NCBI RefSeq assembly: GCF_004770475.1
Contig: NZ_RQHK01000017.1
Coordinates: 558,001-622,000 of the forward strand
Length of the DNA: 64,000 bases
Direction: 5' to 3'
Origin: Leptospira mtsangambouensis
Lineage (GTDB): Bacteria; Spirochaetota; Leptospiria; Leptospirales; Leptospiraceae
Below are positions 9,445-17,845 of the stretch, piece by piece. The notes under the pieces were generated by a model. That model was not told the origin of the DNA, did no database searches, and saw only the letters and a program-made list of their open reading frames with translations. The translations under genes and the position numbers were made by a program. The first letter of the stretch is position 1; the number at the start of each line of letters is the position of its first letter.

Positions 9445-9678
9445 TTATTCACCATCGTCGCCAATGGCATCGACGGGGCACATCGCCATTGCGGCTTTTG
9501 CCTGTTTTTCTTCGGCAGGTGTAGTTGGCTGTTTTTTAAAGAAAATATGGCTTTCGTCGTTATTGTACTGCATTAGACTAGGGGCTTCCTTAATGCAGTC
9601 GTTACAGGGAACACAAGTCTGGTCGACATAGTATTTTCCTGGGACATTTTCGGGTTGTTTGCTACTTTTATCTGCCAT
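9445..9678 (-). CDS. small [4Fe-4S] ferredoxin
   Basis: 77 residues. Three cysteines in C-x2-C-x2-C spacing (TCVPCNDC, residues about 22-28) plus a distant CPVDAI motif near the C-terminus fit a single-cluster bacterial ferredoxin. The acidic tail (GDDGE) is typical. Cytoplasmic electron carrier; partner unknown. Stands alone between convergent and divergent neighbours. Confidence 0.85.
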   Translation of the reverse strand: MADKSSKQPENVPGKYYVDQTCVPCNDCIKEAPSLMQYNNDESHIFFKKQPTTPAEEKQAKAAMAMCPVDAIGDDGE

Positions 9679-9727
9679 AGAGTATTTTTACTTTTTAACA
9701 GACCCCCCCCTATAAAATAAAGCATAT
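9679..9727. promoter_or_regulatory. promoter region with a C8 tract
   Basis: A 49-base divergent spacer between the ferredoxin and response-regulator genes. It contains a run of eight C (9703-9710) directly followed by TATAAAAT, a good -10 candidate for the rightward receiver gene. Homopolymer C tracts between promoter elements can change length by slippage. Confidence 0.4.
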
Positions 9728-10093
9728 ATGACGAAAAAGAACATCCTCATCGTCGAGGATGAACCCTTCCTCGGACTCAATATCAAACAGAAAATCGAAT
9801 CTTTCGGTTTTCATGTGATTGCGGTCGTACCTTCCGGGGATGAGGCATTTCAAATTGTTTCGGAAAAAGTTCCTGATCTGATTTTGATGGACATCAATTT
9901 AGAAGGTTCTTTAGACGGGATCGAAACAGCTGAATCTTTGCGAGAGCAGTTTTCTGTTCCTGTGTTGTTTCTTACGGGTTTTTTAGATGATACCGCCAGA
10001 CATAGAATCAACCAAAACGCATCCTATGCTTATCTAATGAAACCTTTCACCTCCGAACAACTGAAAGAAGCGGTTTCCGGTTTTACTGCTTAA
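9728..10093 (+). CDS. stand-alone response-regulator receiver
   Basis: 121 residues, a single receiver domain with no output domain. Acidic pair Glu10/Asp11, phospho-acceptor Asp55 in LILMDINL, and Lys105 in MKPF are present. The LEGSLDGIE insertion after the phospho-site is common in receivers paired with PAS histidine kinases. Such single-domain regulators usually act as phosphate carriers or by protein contact. No cognate kinase is adjacent; the kinases at 5.3-8.6 kb are the nearest. Its stop overlaps the convergent tlyA stop by 4 bases. Confidence 0.88.
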   Translation: MTKKNILIVEDEPFLGLNIKQKIESFGFHVIAVVPSGDEAFQIVSEKVPDLILMDINLEGSLDGIETAESLREQFSVPVLFLTGFLDDTARHRINQNASYAYLMKPFTSEQLKEAVSGFTA

Positions 10094-10872
10094 GATTTTT
10101 CAATCGACCCTTTCCATTCCCATCGAATCAAAAATTCCCGATTTCCATCAGCACCTTGGATGGGGGATTCTGCTAGTCCTAAAAATTTTAATTTAGAATC
10201 TAAATTTTTGAGTTTTCGCCATACAGATCGAATCGTATAACCAATATGATGCGAATCTTTCAAAACCCCTTTTTCCAATTTTGACGGATGCACCTCAAAT
10301 TGAGGTTTGAATAAGGAAATTCCTTGCCAAACGATTTCGGGTTTCGATTGGAAAAGGGAAACTAAGGATTGAAAGACAGGCACAAGGGAAATAAAACTTA
10401 AATCCATTGTAATCCATGTTTCTTTTGTTAAGGGTTCTAACTGGTTTATTTTTAAGTCTTTTAAATGTGTGCGATCAAATACGGTAACTCTAGGATCGTT
10501 TGCAATCTTTTGTGCTAATTGTCCATAACCCACGTCCACAGCAATCACGCGGGACGCACCTTTTTCCAAAAGAACCTGACAGAATCCTCCGGTAGAAGCA
10601 CCTAAATCGATGCAGGTTTTGTTTTGGATGTTGGCATTTGAAAAGGAATCAAAGGCACCAAGAAGTTTGTAAGCCCCGCGAGAAACATAGGTTTTGATTT
10701 TTTCTTTGGTCCGAACGATATCTTTTGAACTAATGTTTGTCCCTACTTTTGAAATGACTACATCATTGACAAGTACAGACCCAGAAAGGATTAACGATTG
10801 TGCTAATTTTAAATCGATCGCATAACCTTCGCGAACGAGGTATTCATCCAGTCTAATTTTTTCTTTCGGCAA
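10090..10872 (-). CDS. tlyA: TlyA-family rRNA 2'-O-methyltransferase
   Basis: 260 residues: an S4 RNA-binding domain (about 4-64, starting IRLDEYLVREG) followed by an FtsJ-like methyltransferase domain with the SAM-binding motif DLGASTGGFCQ and the VDVGYGQL segment. TlyA proteins methylate cytidine 2'-OH positions in rRNA; the old name hemolysin A is misleading. The start overlaps the end of the upstream polyprenyl synthase gene by 20 bases, so the two are coupled. Last gene of the leftward run. Confidence 0.9.
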   Translation of the reverse strand: MPKEKIRLDEYLVREGYAIDLKLAQSLILSGSVLVNDVVISKVGTNISSKDIVRTKEKIKTYVSRGAYKLLGAFDSFSNANIQNKTCIDLGASTGGFCQVLLEKGASRVIAVDVGYGQLAQKIANDPRVTVFDRTHLKDLKINQLEPLTKETWITMDLSFISLVPVFQSLVSLFQSKPEIVWQGISLFKPQFEVHPSKLEKGVLKDSHHIGYTIRSVWRKLKNLDSKLKFLGLAESPIQGADGNREFLIRWEWKGSIEKS

Positions 10873-11776
10873 TGTATTTAGGTAATCCTAAAAAGAATTC
10901 ATTGTTTAGGGAAGGAAGGTTGGCAACAAGAGAAATGGCTTTCGATACGGATTCATCTCTTAACCTTTTGGCAGTTTCCATCCCATAAAGACTAGGATAG
11001 GTTAATTTGCCGGCTTTGGCATCTTTTCCAGGTGTTTTTCCGAGATCCTTCAGGTTTCCTTCTACATCTAAAATATCATCGGTAATTTGGAATAATAAGC
11101 CAATCTCTTTCGCATAACTTGCGATCACGGACTCTCTATCTAACCAATCCGGGCGTAATCGATTTCCCAAAAGGAAGGAGGCTTCAATCAGAGCACCCGT
11201 CTTTTTTTCATGGATGGATTCGAGTTTTGATTCTTTATCTTTGGAGCTGGGATTTTTTTCTTCTTGGATGTCTTCCATTTGTCCCAGGATCATCCCATTC
11301 ATTCCAGAACCTTTGTGGAGGATTTGGATGGAGTCTCGGATGGCAGTGGAGTCAATGTTTTCAAATAAAGACAATAAATAAAAACTCAAAGAGTTCAGCG
11401 TGTCACCAGCAAGGATGGCAGTTGCTTCATCAAATTGAATATGGCAAGTGGGCATTCCCCGGCGGGTGTCATCATTGTCCATCGCAGGTAAATCATCATG
11501 GATGAGAGAATAGGTATGAATGCATTCGACAGCAAGGGCAGCTAAGTAAACCGAGAGATGTTCTTTGGTATTGAGTTTTTTTGGTAATTGGTCTGGATGA
11601 AAAAAGGAATTCAGAACAAAGATAGGTCGAATTCGTTTTCCACCGGCCTGCAAACTATATAGGCAAGCATCTGTTATGCGAGTGCGAGGTTGAAACAATT
11701 CTTTAGTATAGGACTCAAAAAAAGAATCAAAGAGTTGTTTGGAATTTGTTAAGATATCAGAAAACTGAGTGGACAC
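10853..11776 (-). CDS. ispA: polyprenyl (farnesyl/geranylgeranyl) diphosphate synthase
   Basis: 307 residues. All-helical trans-prenyltransferase with the first Asp-rich motif DDLPAMDNDD followed by RRGMPTCH, and the second motif ITDDILD, then GKTPGKDAKAGKLTYPS. The four-residue insert in the first motif is typical of bacterial type-II farnesyl diphosphate synthases. It makes C15 (possibly C20) isoprenoid precursors for quinones and undecaprenyl carriers. Pairing of ispA and tlyA is frequent in bacteria. It lies downstream of a terminator, so it may have its own promoter. Confidence 0.9.
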   Translation of the reverse strand: MSTQFSDILTNSKQLFDSFFESYTKELFQPRTRITDACLYSLQAGGKRIRPIFVLNSFFHPDQLPKKLNTKEHLSVYLAALAVECIHTYSLIHDDLPAMDNDDTRRGMPTCHIQFDEATAILAGDTLNSLSFYLLSLFENIDSTAIRDSIQILHKGSGMNGMILGQMEDIQEEKNPSSKDKESKLESIHEKKTGALIEASFLLGNRLRPDWLDRESVIASYAKEIGLLFQITDDILDVEGNLKDLGKTPGKDAKAGKLTYPSLYGMETAKRLRDESVSKAISLVANLPSLNNEFFLGLPKYIAERKN

Positions 11777-11778
11777 GG

Positions 11779-11810
11779 GAAAAAAGAACCGGCTCCCTAA
11801 AGAACCGGTT
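11779..11810 (-). terminator. rho-independent terminator after ndk
   Basis: On the minus strand, stem AACCGG (11810-11805) pairs with CCGGTT (11792-11787) around a 12-base loop and is followed by CTTTTTTC. It lies just past the ndk stop codon. Confidence 0.65.
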
Positions 11811-11827
11811 GTTTGTTTGGTTCGAAC

Positions 11828-12241
11828 TTAGTTAAGTTCATACCCTTTGAAGAAAAACGCAATTTCTTGAAGTGCGTTTGCCACAGAGTCAGAACCGTGA
11901 ACCGCATTAGCTTCTTTGCTTTCTGCAAAGAGAGCACGGATAGTTCCCGCTTTTGCTTCTTTAGGATCAGTAGCACCGATCACATCTCTCCAATGTGTTA
12001 CCGCGTTGTCTCTTTCAAGAGCACAAGCAACGATTGGACCTGAAGCCATGTAAGTGCAAAGGTCATTGTAAAAAGGACGAGCTGCATGAACTGCGTAAAA
12101 TTGTTTTGCGTCTTCGAGGCTGAGTTTTAGGAATTTCATTCCTAGGATTTTAAATCCTTCTTTTTCAATTCTTTGAAGGATGTCACCGATGTGTTTGTTT
12201 TTCACAGCATCGGGTTTAAGCATGATAAAAGTTCTTTCCAT
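11828..12241 (-). CDS. ndk: nucleoside diphosphate kinase
   Basis: 137 residues, the normal bacterial length. It transfers phosphate from ATP to nucleoside diphosphates through a phospho-histidine. The start [13 protein letters not shown], the internal [14 protein letters not shown] block and the active-site NAVHGSDS are all intact. The Shine-Dalgarno GGAG lies 2 bases before the ATG and is the 3' arm of a small hairpin (CTCCA/TGGAG). A terminator follows the gene. Confidence 0.96.
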   Translation of the reverse strand: MERTFIMLKPDAVKNKHIGDILQRIEKEGFKILGMKFLKLSLEDAKQFYAVHAARPFYNDLCTYMASGPIVACALERDNAVTHWRDVIGATDPKEAKAGTIRALFAESKEANAVHGSDSVANALQEIAFFFKGYELN

Positions 12242-12283
12242 ATCTCCAAAAGCATGGAGAAACCGAAAAAAGCAATCGAATCT

Positions 12284-14392
12284 TTAGGTGCTTAAAAAAC
12301 GAACCAAAAGAAATGAAGTTGGAAGGAGATCCATTTTCTCAAATCCCATTTCTTCCCAAACATTTAGATCGATGAGAATCAATGAATACCCGGTGATTTT
12401 ATTTAAGGCGATCGGATAGGGACTTAGATCTGTTTCGGGTTGTACTAGGTCTTCCACCTTGATTTTGTTCGACTTCATCCCCTTGAGGGATGTTAGCTTC
12501 TGGGCAAATCCAAGAATGGGATCCTTTTCCCCTTTGTAAAGGATGGCTACTTTTTCCACTGATTCCAAGCCATTGTCAATGAGCACTCCAACCGTTGCGG
12601 GGCAATAGTTGAGAATTCCTTTGATTTTTCCACCTGTATAACTGCGAGAAAATAGGGGTTTGGCAGCACCAATGAGTAAAATATCTGTATGTTTGATTTT
12701 GGCAAAATTGACAATTTCATAAGTGACATTGTCAGTGATGCGATATTCTGTTTGGACTTGGACACCCATTTGTGCACCTGTTTGGCGAATGGATTCAAAA
12801 CTGGCGTCACGGTAACGACGAATTTCTTCATTAGACAAAGAGTCGTTTGGTGAAATGTGTAAAGCAGTGATTTCCAAATTTTTCTTTTGGTTACCGGAAA
12901 GGGAATAAGCAAACCGAACGAGACTTTTTCCCATTTTTTCTTGGGCAAAGGCCACTAACACTCGTAACTTGCGATCCACAGGTTTTTCGGTAGGAACTCG
13001 TTTTTCTGATTTAGAGAAAAACTTTTGAATTCCATCGAGTAAAGGTCCTGTGGAAAGGGTGGTGACAAGAGCCATTAACACAAAAACCGCAAAGATTTCA
13101 GGACTTAAAATTCCAAGATCGTATCCGATATTGAGGACCACAAGTTCCATGAGTCCTCTTGTGTTCATAAGGGCTCCGATGGAGAGGGCATCTTCCCAAT
13201 TCGAACCTGAAACTTTGGCAGCAAAGGCACTTCCCACAAATTTACCCACCACAGCCACAAGGATGACAAGACCAAATACCATCCAAAGGTGAGAACCATT
13301 GAGTAGGCCAATTTCTGTTCTAAGGCCTGTGATCACAAAGAAAATGGGGAGAAATAAAATAACAGCGATGTCTTCTATCTTTTCTGCGATGAGTTTTTTA
13401 AGATTTCCTTCCGCTGGCATAATCACACCAGCAAGGAAGGCACCAAATAGTGCATGGATTCCTATGACTTCTGTTGCCAGAGAGGACAAAAATAAAATCA
13501 TCAAAATAAGAGCCACTGCGGTTCTTGTTAAGTTTTCCCTTGAAATATAAATGGAACCCAATCGTTTGAGAAAAGGTGCCACTAGATAAATCATTGTTAG
13601 GATATAAGCAAAAGACAATCCAATGGTGAAAAGTGCCGTGTTGAGATTTCCTGCTTTGGAAATGGTGACTATGATCGCAAGTAAGATCCAAGCAGTGATG
13701 TCATCTGCTGCTGCACAAGTGAGAACCATCGCACCAAGTGGTGTTCGTGTCAGATTTCTTTCTTGGAGGATCCTTGCGAGCACTGGAAAGGCAGTGATAC
13801 TCATTGCAATTCCCATAAAAAGTGAGAAGGACAAAAATCCTACATTCTCAGGCGCATAATCAGTATAAAAATAATAAGCCAAAATCATGCCCAAAAAGAA
13901 AGGGAAGATGATACTGGCATGGCTAATCACAACAGCGGAATGTGCTTTGTTTTTAAGAACGGAGATATCAAGTTCCATTCCGATGATGAACATAAAAAGC
14001 ACCAAACCAATTTGGCTTAAGGTTCCAAGAGTGGGGAGGCTTGATGGTGGAAACAAAAATCCCATGGTTTCTGGGAAGTAGTAACCAAGAAGTGATGGCC
14101 CAAGTAAAATCCCGGCTACAATCTCTCCCATGACGGAAGGTTGTTTTAGTTTTCTTGAAAATATATATCCTACAAATCTTGCAGCACCACAGACGATGAT
14201 GATTTGTAAGAATAGAAGTGCTAATGGATGATGGAAACGATTGAAAAAATTTTCCGTATCCAAATGTTCATTGGTAACAATGACAATGTTTTTTGCTGCT
14301 TCAAGAAGAGTTCCTGCTTGTAAAAGAAAGTATCCAAGGGAACCAAACAGTAGTATGGTGAATCCATAAAAAAAAGAAGAACGTGTTTTCAT
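12284..14392 (-). CDS. CPA2-family cation/proton antiporter with C-terminal USP-like domain
   Basis: 702 residues. An N-terminal hydrophobic segment, a loop, then about twelve membrane segments (about 60-440) of the CPA2 (KefB/NhaS3/CHX) family, including IGMELD and the conserved transport acidic pair in CAAADDITAW. The C-terminal 230 residues are soluble and resemble a universal-stress-protein fold (LRVLVAFA, ILLIGAAKP), an arrangement seen in plant CHX and some bacterial antiporters where it is thought to regulate the channel. Inner membrane. Cation (K+ or Na+) not predictable. Lies 18 bases downstream of coaD. Confidence 0.88.
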   Translation of the reverse strand: MKTRSSFFYGFTILLFGSLGYFLLQAGTLLEAAKNIVIVTNEHLDTENFFNRFHHPLALLFLQIIIVCGAARFVGYIFSRKLKQPSVMGEIVAGILLGPSLLGYYFPETMGFLFPPSSLPTLGTLSQIGLVLFMFIIGMELDISVLKNKAHSAVVISHASIIFPFFLGMILAYYFYTDYAPENVGFLSFSLFMGIAMSITAFPVLARILQERNLTRTPLGAMVLTCAAADDITAWILLAIIVTISKAGNLNTALFTIGLSFAYILTMIYLVAPFLKRLGSIYISRENLTRTAVALILMILFLSSLATEVIGIHALFGAFLAGVIMPAEGNLKKLIAEKIEDIAVILFLPIFFVITGLRTEIGLLNGSHLWMVFGLVILVAVVGKFVGSAFAAKVSGSNWEDALSIGALMNTRGLMELVVLNIGYDLGILSPEIFAVFVLMALVTTLSTGPLLDGIQKFFSKSEKRVPTEKPVDRKLRVLVAFAQEKMGKSLVRFAYSLSGNQKKNLEITALHISPNDSLSNEEIRRYRDASFESIRQTGAQMGVQVQTEYRITDNVTYEIVNFAKIKHTDILLIGAAKPLFSRSYTGGKIKGILNYCPATVGVLIDNGLESVEKVAILYKGEKDPILGFAQKLTSLKGMKSNKIKVEDLVQPETDLSPYPIALNKITGYSLILIDLNVWEEMGFEKMDLLPTSFLLVRFLST

Positions 14393-14410
14393 AGAATCCT
14401 CATTTCCAAA

Positions 14411-14893
14411 TTAGATGGAGAATTTTTTGGTAAGGGCTTCGCCCACAATGTCTGGAACTTGATTGGATACTGCTCTTCCATGTCTTGCTACTTCTTTGAC
14501 GATGGTAGATGACACAAAAGAGTATTCATTGTCAGCCATCAAAAAATAAGTTTCGATTTCTGGTGCTAATTTTTTGTTCATAAGCGAAATCGCATATTCG
14601 TAGTCAAAGTCAGTTACCGCACGAAGCCCACGTAAAATCACACGTGAGTTTTTTTCTTTGCAATAATCGACAGTCAGACCTTCGAAGGTATCTATTTTGA
14701 TTTTGTCCCAACCTTTAAAAACTTGCCCGATCATTTCTACACGTTCTTCAGAAGAAAATAAGGAAGTTTTTTTTGAGTTAATGGCCACAGCAATAATGAT
14801 CTCTTCAAAAAGCGGATGGGCTCGCCGTATGATGTCGAGATGACCGTTGGTGAACGGATCAAAAGAACCTGGATATACGGCGATATTTTTCAT
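14411..14893 (-). CDS. coaD: phosphopantetheine adenylyltransferase
   Basis: 160 residues, the standard length. It makes dephospho-CoA from ATP and 4'-phosphopantetheine. Seen: [16 protein letters not shown] with the nucleotidyltransferase TxGH motif, [12 protein letters not shown], and the C-terminal [16 protein letters not shown]. Starts one base after the argG stop, so it is co-translated with argG. Confidence 0.96.
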   Translation of the reverse strand: MKNIAVYPGSFDPFTNGHLDIIRRAHPLFEEIIIAVAINSKKTSLFSSEERVEMIGQVFKGWDKIKIDTFEGLTVDYCKEKNSRVILRGLRAVTDFDYEYAISLMNKKLAPEIETYFLMADNEYSFVSSTIVKEVARHGRAVSNQVPDIVGEALTKKFSI

Positions 14894-14894
14894 C

Positions 14895-16103
14895 TTATTT
14901 GTTTACCCTTGCCCATTCTTTCATAGGCAGTCCGTATAGGTTGATAAAACCTTCGGCATCGTATTGGTTGTACAATTCTTCTTTTTCAAATGTAGAAAGG
15001 CCTGCATTGTAAAGAGATTTGTTGGATTTTCGTCCCACAACCGTACAACTTCCTTTGTACAATTTGATTCGTACAGTTCCATTGACATACTTTTGTGTAT
15101 AATCCATATAAGCACGCAAAGCATTCATTTGGTTGGAATACCATTGGCCATTGTAAATATAACGAGCAAACTCTTGAGAGAGTTCATCTTTTTTGTGTTG
15201 GGTATCACGATCAAGTGTGATGGATTCTAAATCGCGGTGAGCAATATGAAGGATGGTTCCACCAGGAGTTTCATAAACCCCGCGAGATTTGATTCCGACA
15301 AGTCTGTTTTCTACGATATCAACTCGGCCCACTCCATTTTTTCCACCTATATCATTTAAGGTTTCCATCACTTCGAGAGGATTCATTTTTTTTCCGTCGA
15401 TAGAAACGCAGTCTCCGTTTTCAAAATCCAATTCCAAATAGGTTGGTTTGTCAGGAGCTTTTTCAGGAGACACAGTTAAGATAAACATATCTTCTTTCGG
15501 TTCATTGAATGGATCTTCTAAAATTCCACCTTCAAAAGAAAGGTGCATTAAATTTCTATCCATGCTGTATGGTTTAGCAGCTGTTACAGGAACTGGAATT
15601 CCTTTTTTCTTTGCGTATTCAATTAGGTCTGCACGGCCACCAAAATCCCAAGTCCTCCAAGGAGCAATGATTTGTAAGTTAGGTGAAAGTGCTTTGAAAG
15701 TGAGTTCGAAACGAACTTGGTCGTTTCCTTTTCCTGTCGCTCCATGTGAGAAAGCATCCGCACCTTCTTTTGTAGCAACTTCTGCCATTGCTTTTGCAAT
15801 GAGAGGACGTGCCAGAGAGGTTCCGAGTAAATAACGCATTTCATAAATGGCATTCCCGCGAATTGCAGGGAAAATAAAGTCTCGTGCAAATTCCAAACGT
15901 AGGTCTTGGATGTACACTTTGGAAGCTCCGGTATTTTTTCCTTTTTCTTCCAGACCGGTAAGTTCTTCTTTTTGACCAACATCGGCACAAAAAGCAATGA
16001 CTTCACAACCGTAGGTATCTTTCAACCAAGCCAGGATGACGGACGTATCGAGTCCTCCGGAGTAAGCGAGAACAATTTTTTTGGGAGCAGGTTTCTCTTT
16101 CAT
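14895..16103 (-). CDS. argG: argininosuccinate synthase
   Basis: 402 residues. ATP-dependent ligation of citrulline and aspartate in arginine synthesis. The N-terminal PP-loop [10 protein letters not shown] (about 14-23) is intact, followed by the [13 protein letters not shown] signature, PWRTWDF and the C-terminal SNKSLY segment. First gene of a leftward run continuing into coaD and the antiporter. Divergent from the nitrilase-like gene with an 81-base spacer. Confidence 0.96.
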   Translation of the reverse strand: MKEKPAPKKIVLAYSGGLDTSVILAWLKDTYGCEVIAFCADVGQKEELTGLEEKGKNTGASKVYIQDLRLEFARDFIFPAIRGNAIYEMRYLLGTSLARPLIAKAMAEVATKEGADAFSHGATGKGNDQVRFELTFKALSPNLQIIAPWRTWDFGGRADLIEYAKKKGIPVPVTAAKPYSMDRNLMHLSFEGGILEDPFNEPKEDMFILTVSPEKAPDKPTYLELDFENGDCVSIDGKKMNPLEVMETLNDIGGKNGVGRVDIVENRLVGIKSRGVYETPGGTILHIAHRDLESITLDRDTQHKKDELSQEFARYIYNGQWYSNQMNALRAYMDYTQKYVNGTVRIKLYKGSCTVVGRKSNKSLYNAGLSTFEKEELYNQYDAEGFINLYGLPMKEWARVNK

Positions 16104-16184
16104 AGAATAAGGTCAAAATAAAAGAAAAAACCAAGAACACAATTAAATATTGTCTGAAACGAAATTGTGTAGTAGATTTGGTGG

Positions 16185-17333
16185 ATGCGTTTTCCCGTTT
16201 CTTTTTCTGTTTTCGTAAGCATTTTCATTTTTACGATCCACTGCCAAAAGCAAATTGTTCCGCAAGAGGAAATCTCCCGATACGTACCTAACCCAAAGAT
16301 ATACATCCAAAAAGAGGGAATGGCAAAACGTGGAAGTTTTGTAGGGATGGAACCCTATCTCAACAAGTATAGTTACGCAACAGAAGATAGTTTTTATCTG
16401 GCTTTGAACGAATACTTTCGGATGGCAAAGGAAAATGAACTTCTCTTTGTGGATCGTAGCATCGTTGTTTTACCGGAATACATTGGAACCTGGCTTGTGG
16501 TGACTGCCGAGGATAAATCCATTTTTGCAACCAATACAATCCAAGAAGCAATGGAAGTTTTGGTAAAACATAACCTCGGTTCTTTTCTTTGGCACTATCT
16601 CTTCAGTAACTCTTACTCAAGTGACACATTAAAAGAAACACTATTTCGTATGAAGGCATGGCAAATGTCTGACAGATACCAATCTGTTTTTGCAAGACTT
16701 GCCAGAGAGTATCGAGTGTCCATCGTTGCTGGTTCGATTGTTTTGCCTCACCCAAAAGTCATTGAAGGGAAAATCACTCCGACCGATGGGCCTTTAGAAA
16801 ACGTAAGTTTTTATTTTCATCCCGATGGTAGAGTGGATGATCAGATGGTTCGCAAACTCTTTCCCATTGTTGATGAAAAAGAATTCTTAAAAGAAGGTAA
16901 GTTAGAGGAAAATCCAAGTTACCAAACCCCACTTGGGAAGTTATACACAATGGTCTGCGCCGATTCCTGGTTTCCTGAAGTATATAAGGAATTAAAAAAA
17001 ACGGAATCGGAGTTACTTGCAGTTCCCTCATTTGTATCGCCGGCTGATGCCTGGACAACCAAATGGCAGGGTTACAACGGTTATGCGAATCCAAAAGATG
17101 TAGATCCCAAAGACATTGGTTCCATTTCTGAGCGTGCCGCTTGGAAAAAATATGCGATGAGTGGTCGTCTCAAAGATCCAAAGGTAAAAGCAGGAATCAA
17201 TGTGTTTTTCCGAGGTGAAATTTGGGACCTTGTCGCCAGCGGAGATGCCTTTTTGACATTAACTGGAAAATCAGTATTAAATCTTGTGAAAGAAGAAAAA
17301 AACCAAGGAAGAATCTATGTACTCTATCTCTAG
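16185..17333 (+). CDS. carbon-nitrogen hydrolase (nitrilase-like) lipoprotein
   Basis: 382 residues. A hydrophobic leader ending FTIHC (Cys20) looks like a relaxed spirochaetal lipobox, so the protein is probably membrane-anchored on the periplasmic side. The nitrilase triad is recognisable: Glu in VVLPEY, Lys in VRKLFPI and Cys in TMVCADSWFPE. Substrate unknown; amide or nitrile hydrolysis, or N-acyl transfer as in Lnt. Its end overlaps by 17 bases the start of the next gene, so it sits in an operon with the GMC oxidoreductase and its small subunit. Confidence 0.8.
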   Translation: MRFPVSFSVFVSIFIFTIHCQKQIVPQEEISRYVPNPKIYIQKEGMAKRGSFVGMEPYLNKYSYATEDSFYLALNEYFRMAKENELLFVDRSIVVLPEYIGTWLVVTAEDKSIFATNTIQEAMEVLVKHNLGSFLWHYLFSNSYSSDTLKETLFRMKAWQMSDRYQSVFARLAREYRVSIVAGSIVLPHPKVIEGKITPTDGPLENVSFYFHPDGRVDDQMVRKLFPIVDEKEFLKEGKLEENPSYQTPLGKLYTMVCADSWFPEVYKELKKTESELLAVPSFVSPADAWTTKWQGYNGYANPKDVDPKDIGSISERAAWKKYAMSGRLKDPKVKAGINVFFRGEIWDLVASGDAFLTLTGKSVLNLVKEEKNQGRIYVLYL

Positions 17334-17844
17334 AAAATCCTTTTTGGCCTTGTTACTTTTTTGTGCGGGCATTAAATCCAAAATTCGTTATTTTTATTTT
17401 AGTGATTCAGAAACAAAAACTGTCACTGCATTTTCGGAGGTAGTCCTTCCCATCACTGAGTCGGGAATGCCAAATTTAGAAGAAGCAAACGTAATGCGAA
17501 GATTGGATGAAGAGTTGTATTTTGTTTCCGAAGAGATCCAGGAAGACTTTCATTCTGCAGTCATGGTTTTGGAATACCTTCCTTTCTTTTATGGGCATTT
17601 TAGTTTTTTCTCAAATCTCTCTCGAGAAAAACGAGAAGAACTTTTGTCCCTGTTGGCAGAGACTGATTCAGATATCGTTCGTGCAGTGGTTGGAAATTTA
17701 AAACTACTGGTCTGTCTTGTTTATTACGGTCACAAGTTGACTTGGGCACCCATATCTTATCCAGGTCCCTTTGCCAATCCTCCTGAAAAATGGAGCGAAG
17801 CAAGAATCCACTACCAAAATTTAGTGAATGGGAAGGAAGTTTAA
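17317..17844 (+). CDS. GMC-oxidoreductase-associated small subunit
   Basis: 175 residues, not assigned to a named family by me. The N-terminus SRKSFLALLLFCAG resembles a Tat signal in which the second Arg is Lys. The C-terminus carries a YPGPF motif that also occurs (YPGPE) in the small protein preceding the second GMC oxidoreductase at 28.3 kb. This fits the gluconate-2-dehydrogenase-subunit-3-like partners of membrane GMC dehydrogenases, which help export the flavin subunit. Strong RBS (AAGGAAG) inside the preceding gene; one base separates its stop from the next start. Confidence 0.6.
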   Translation: MYSISRKSFLALLLFCAGIKSKIRYFYFSDSETKTVTAFSEVVLPITESGMPNLEEANVMRRLDEELYFVSEEIQEDFHSAVMVLEYLPFFYGHFSFFSNLSREKREELLSLLAETDSDIVRAVVGNLKLLVCLVYYGHKLTWAPISYPGPFANPPEKWSEARIHYQNLVNGKEV

Positions 17845-17845
17845 A

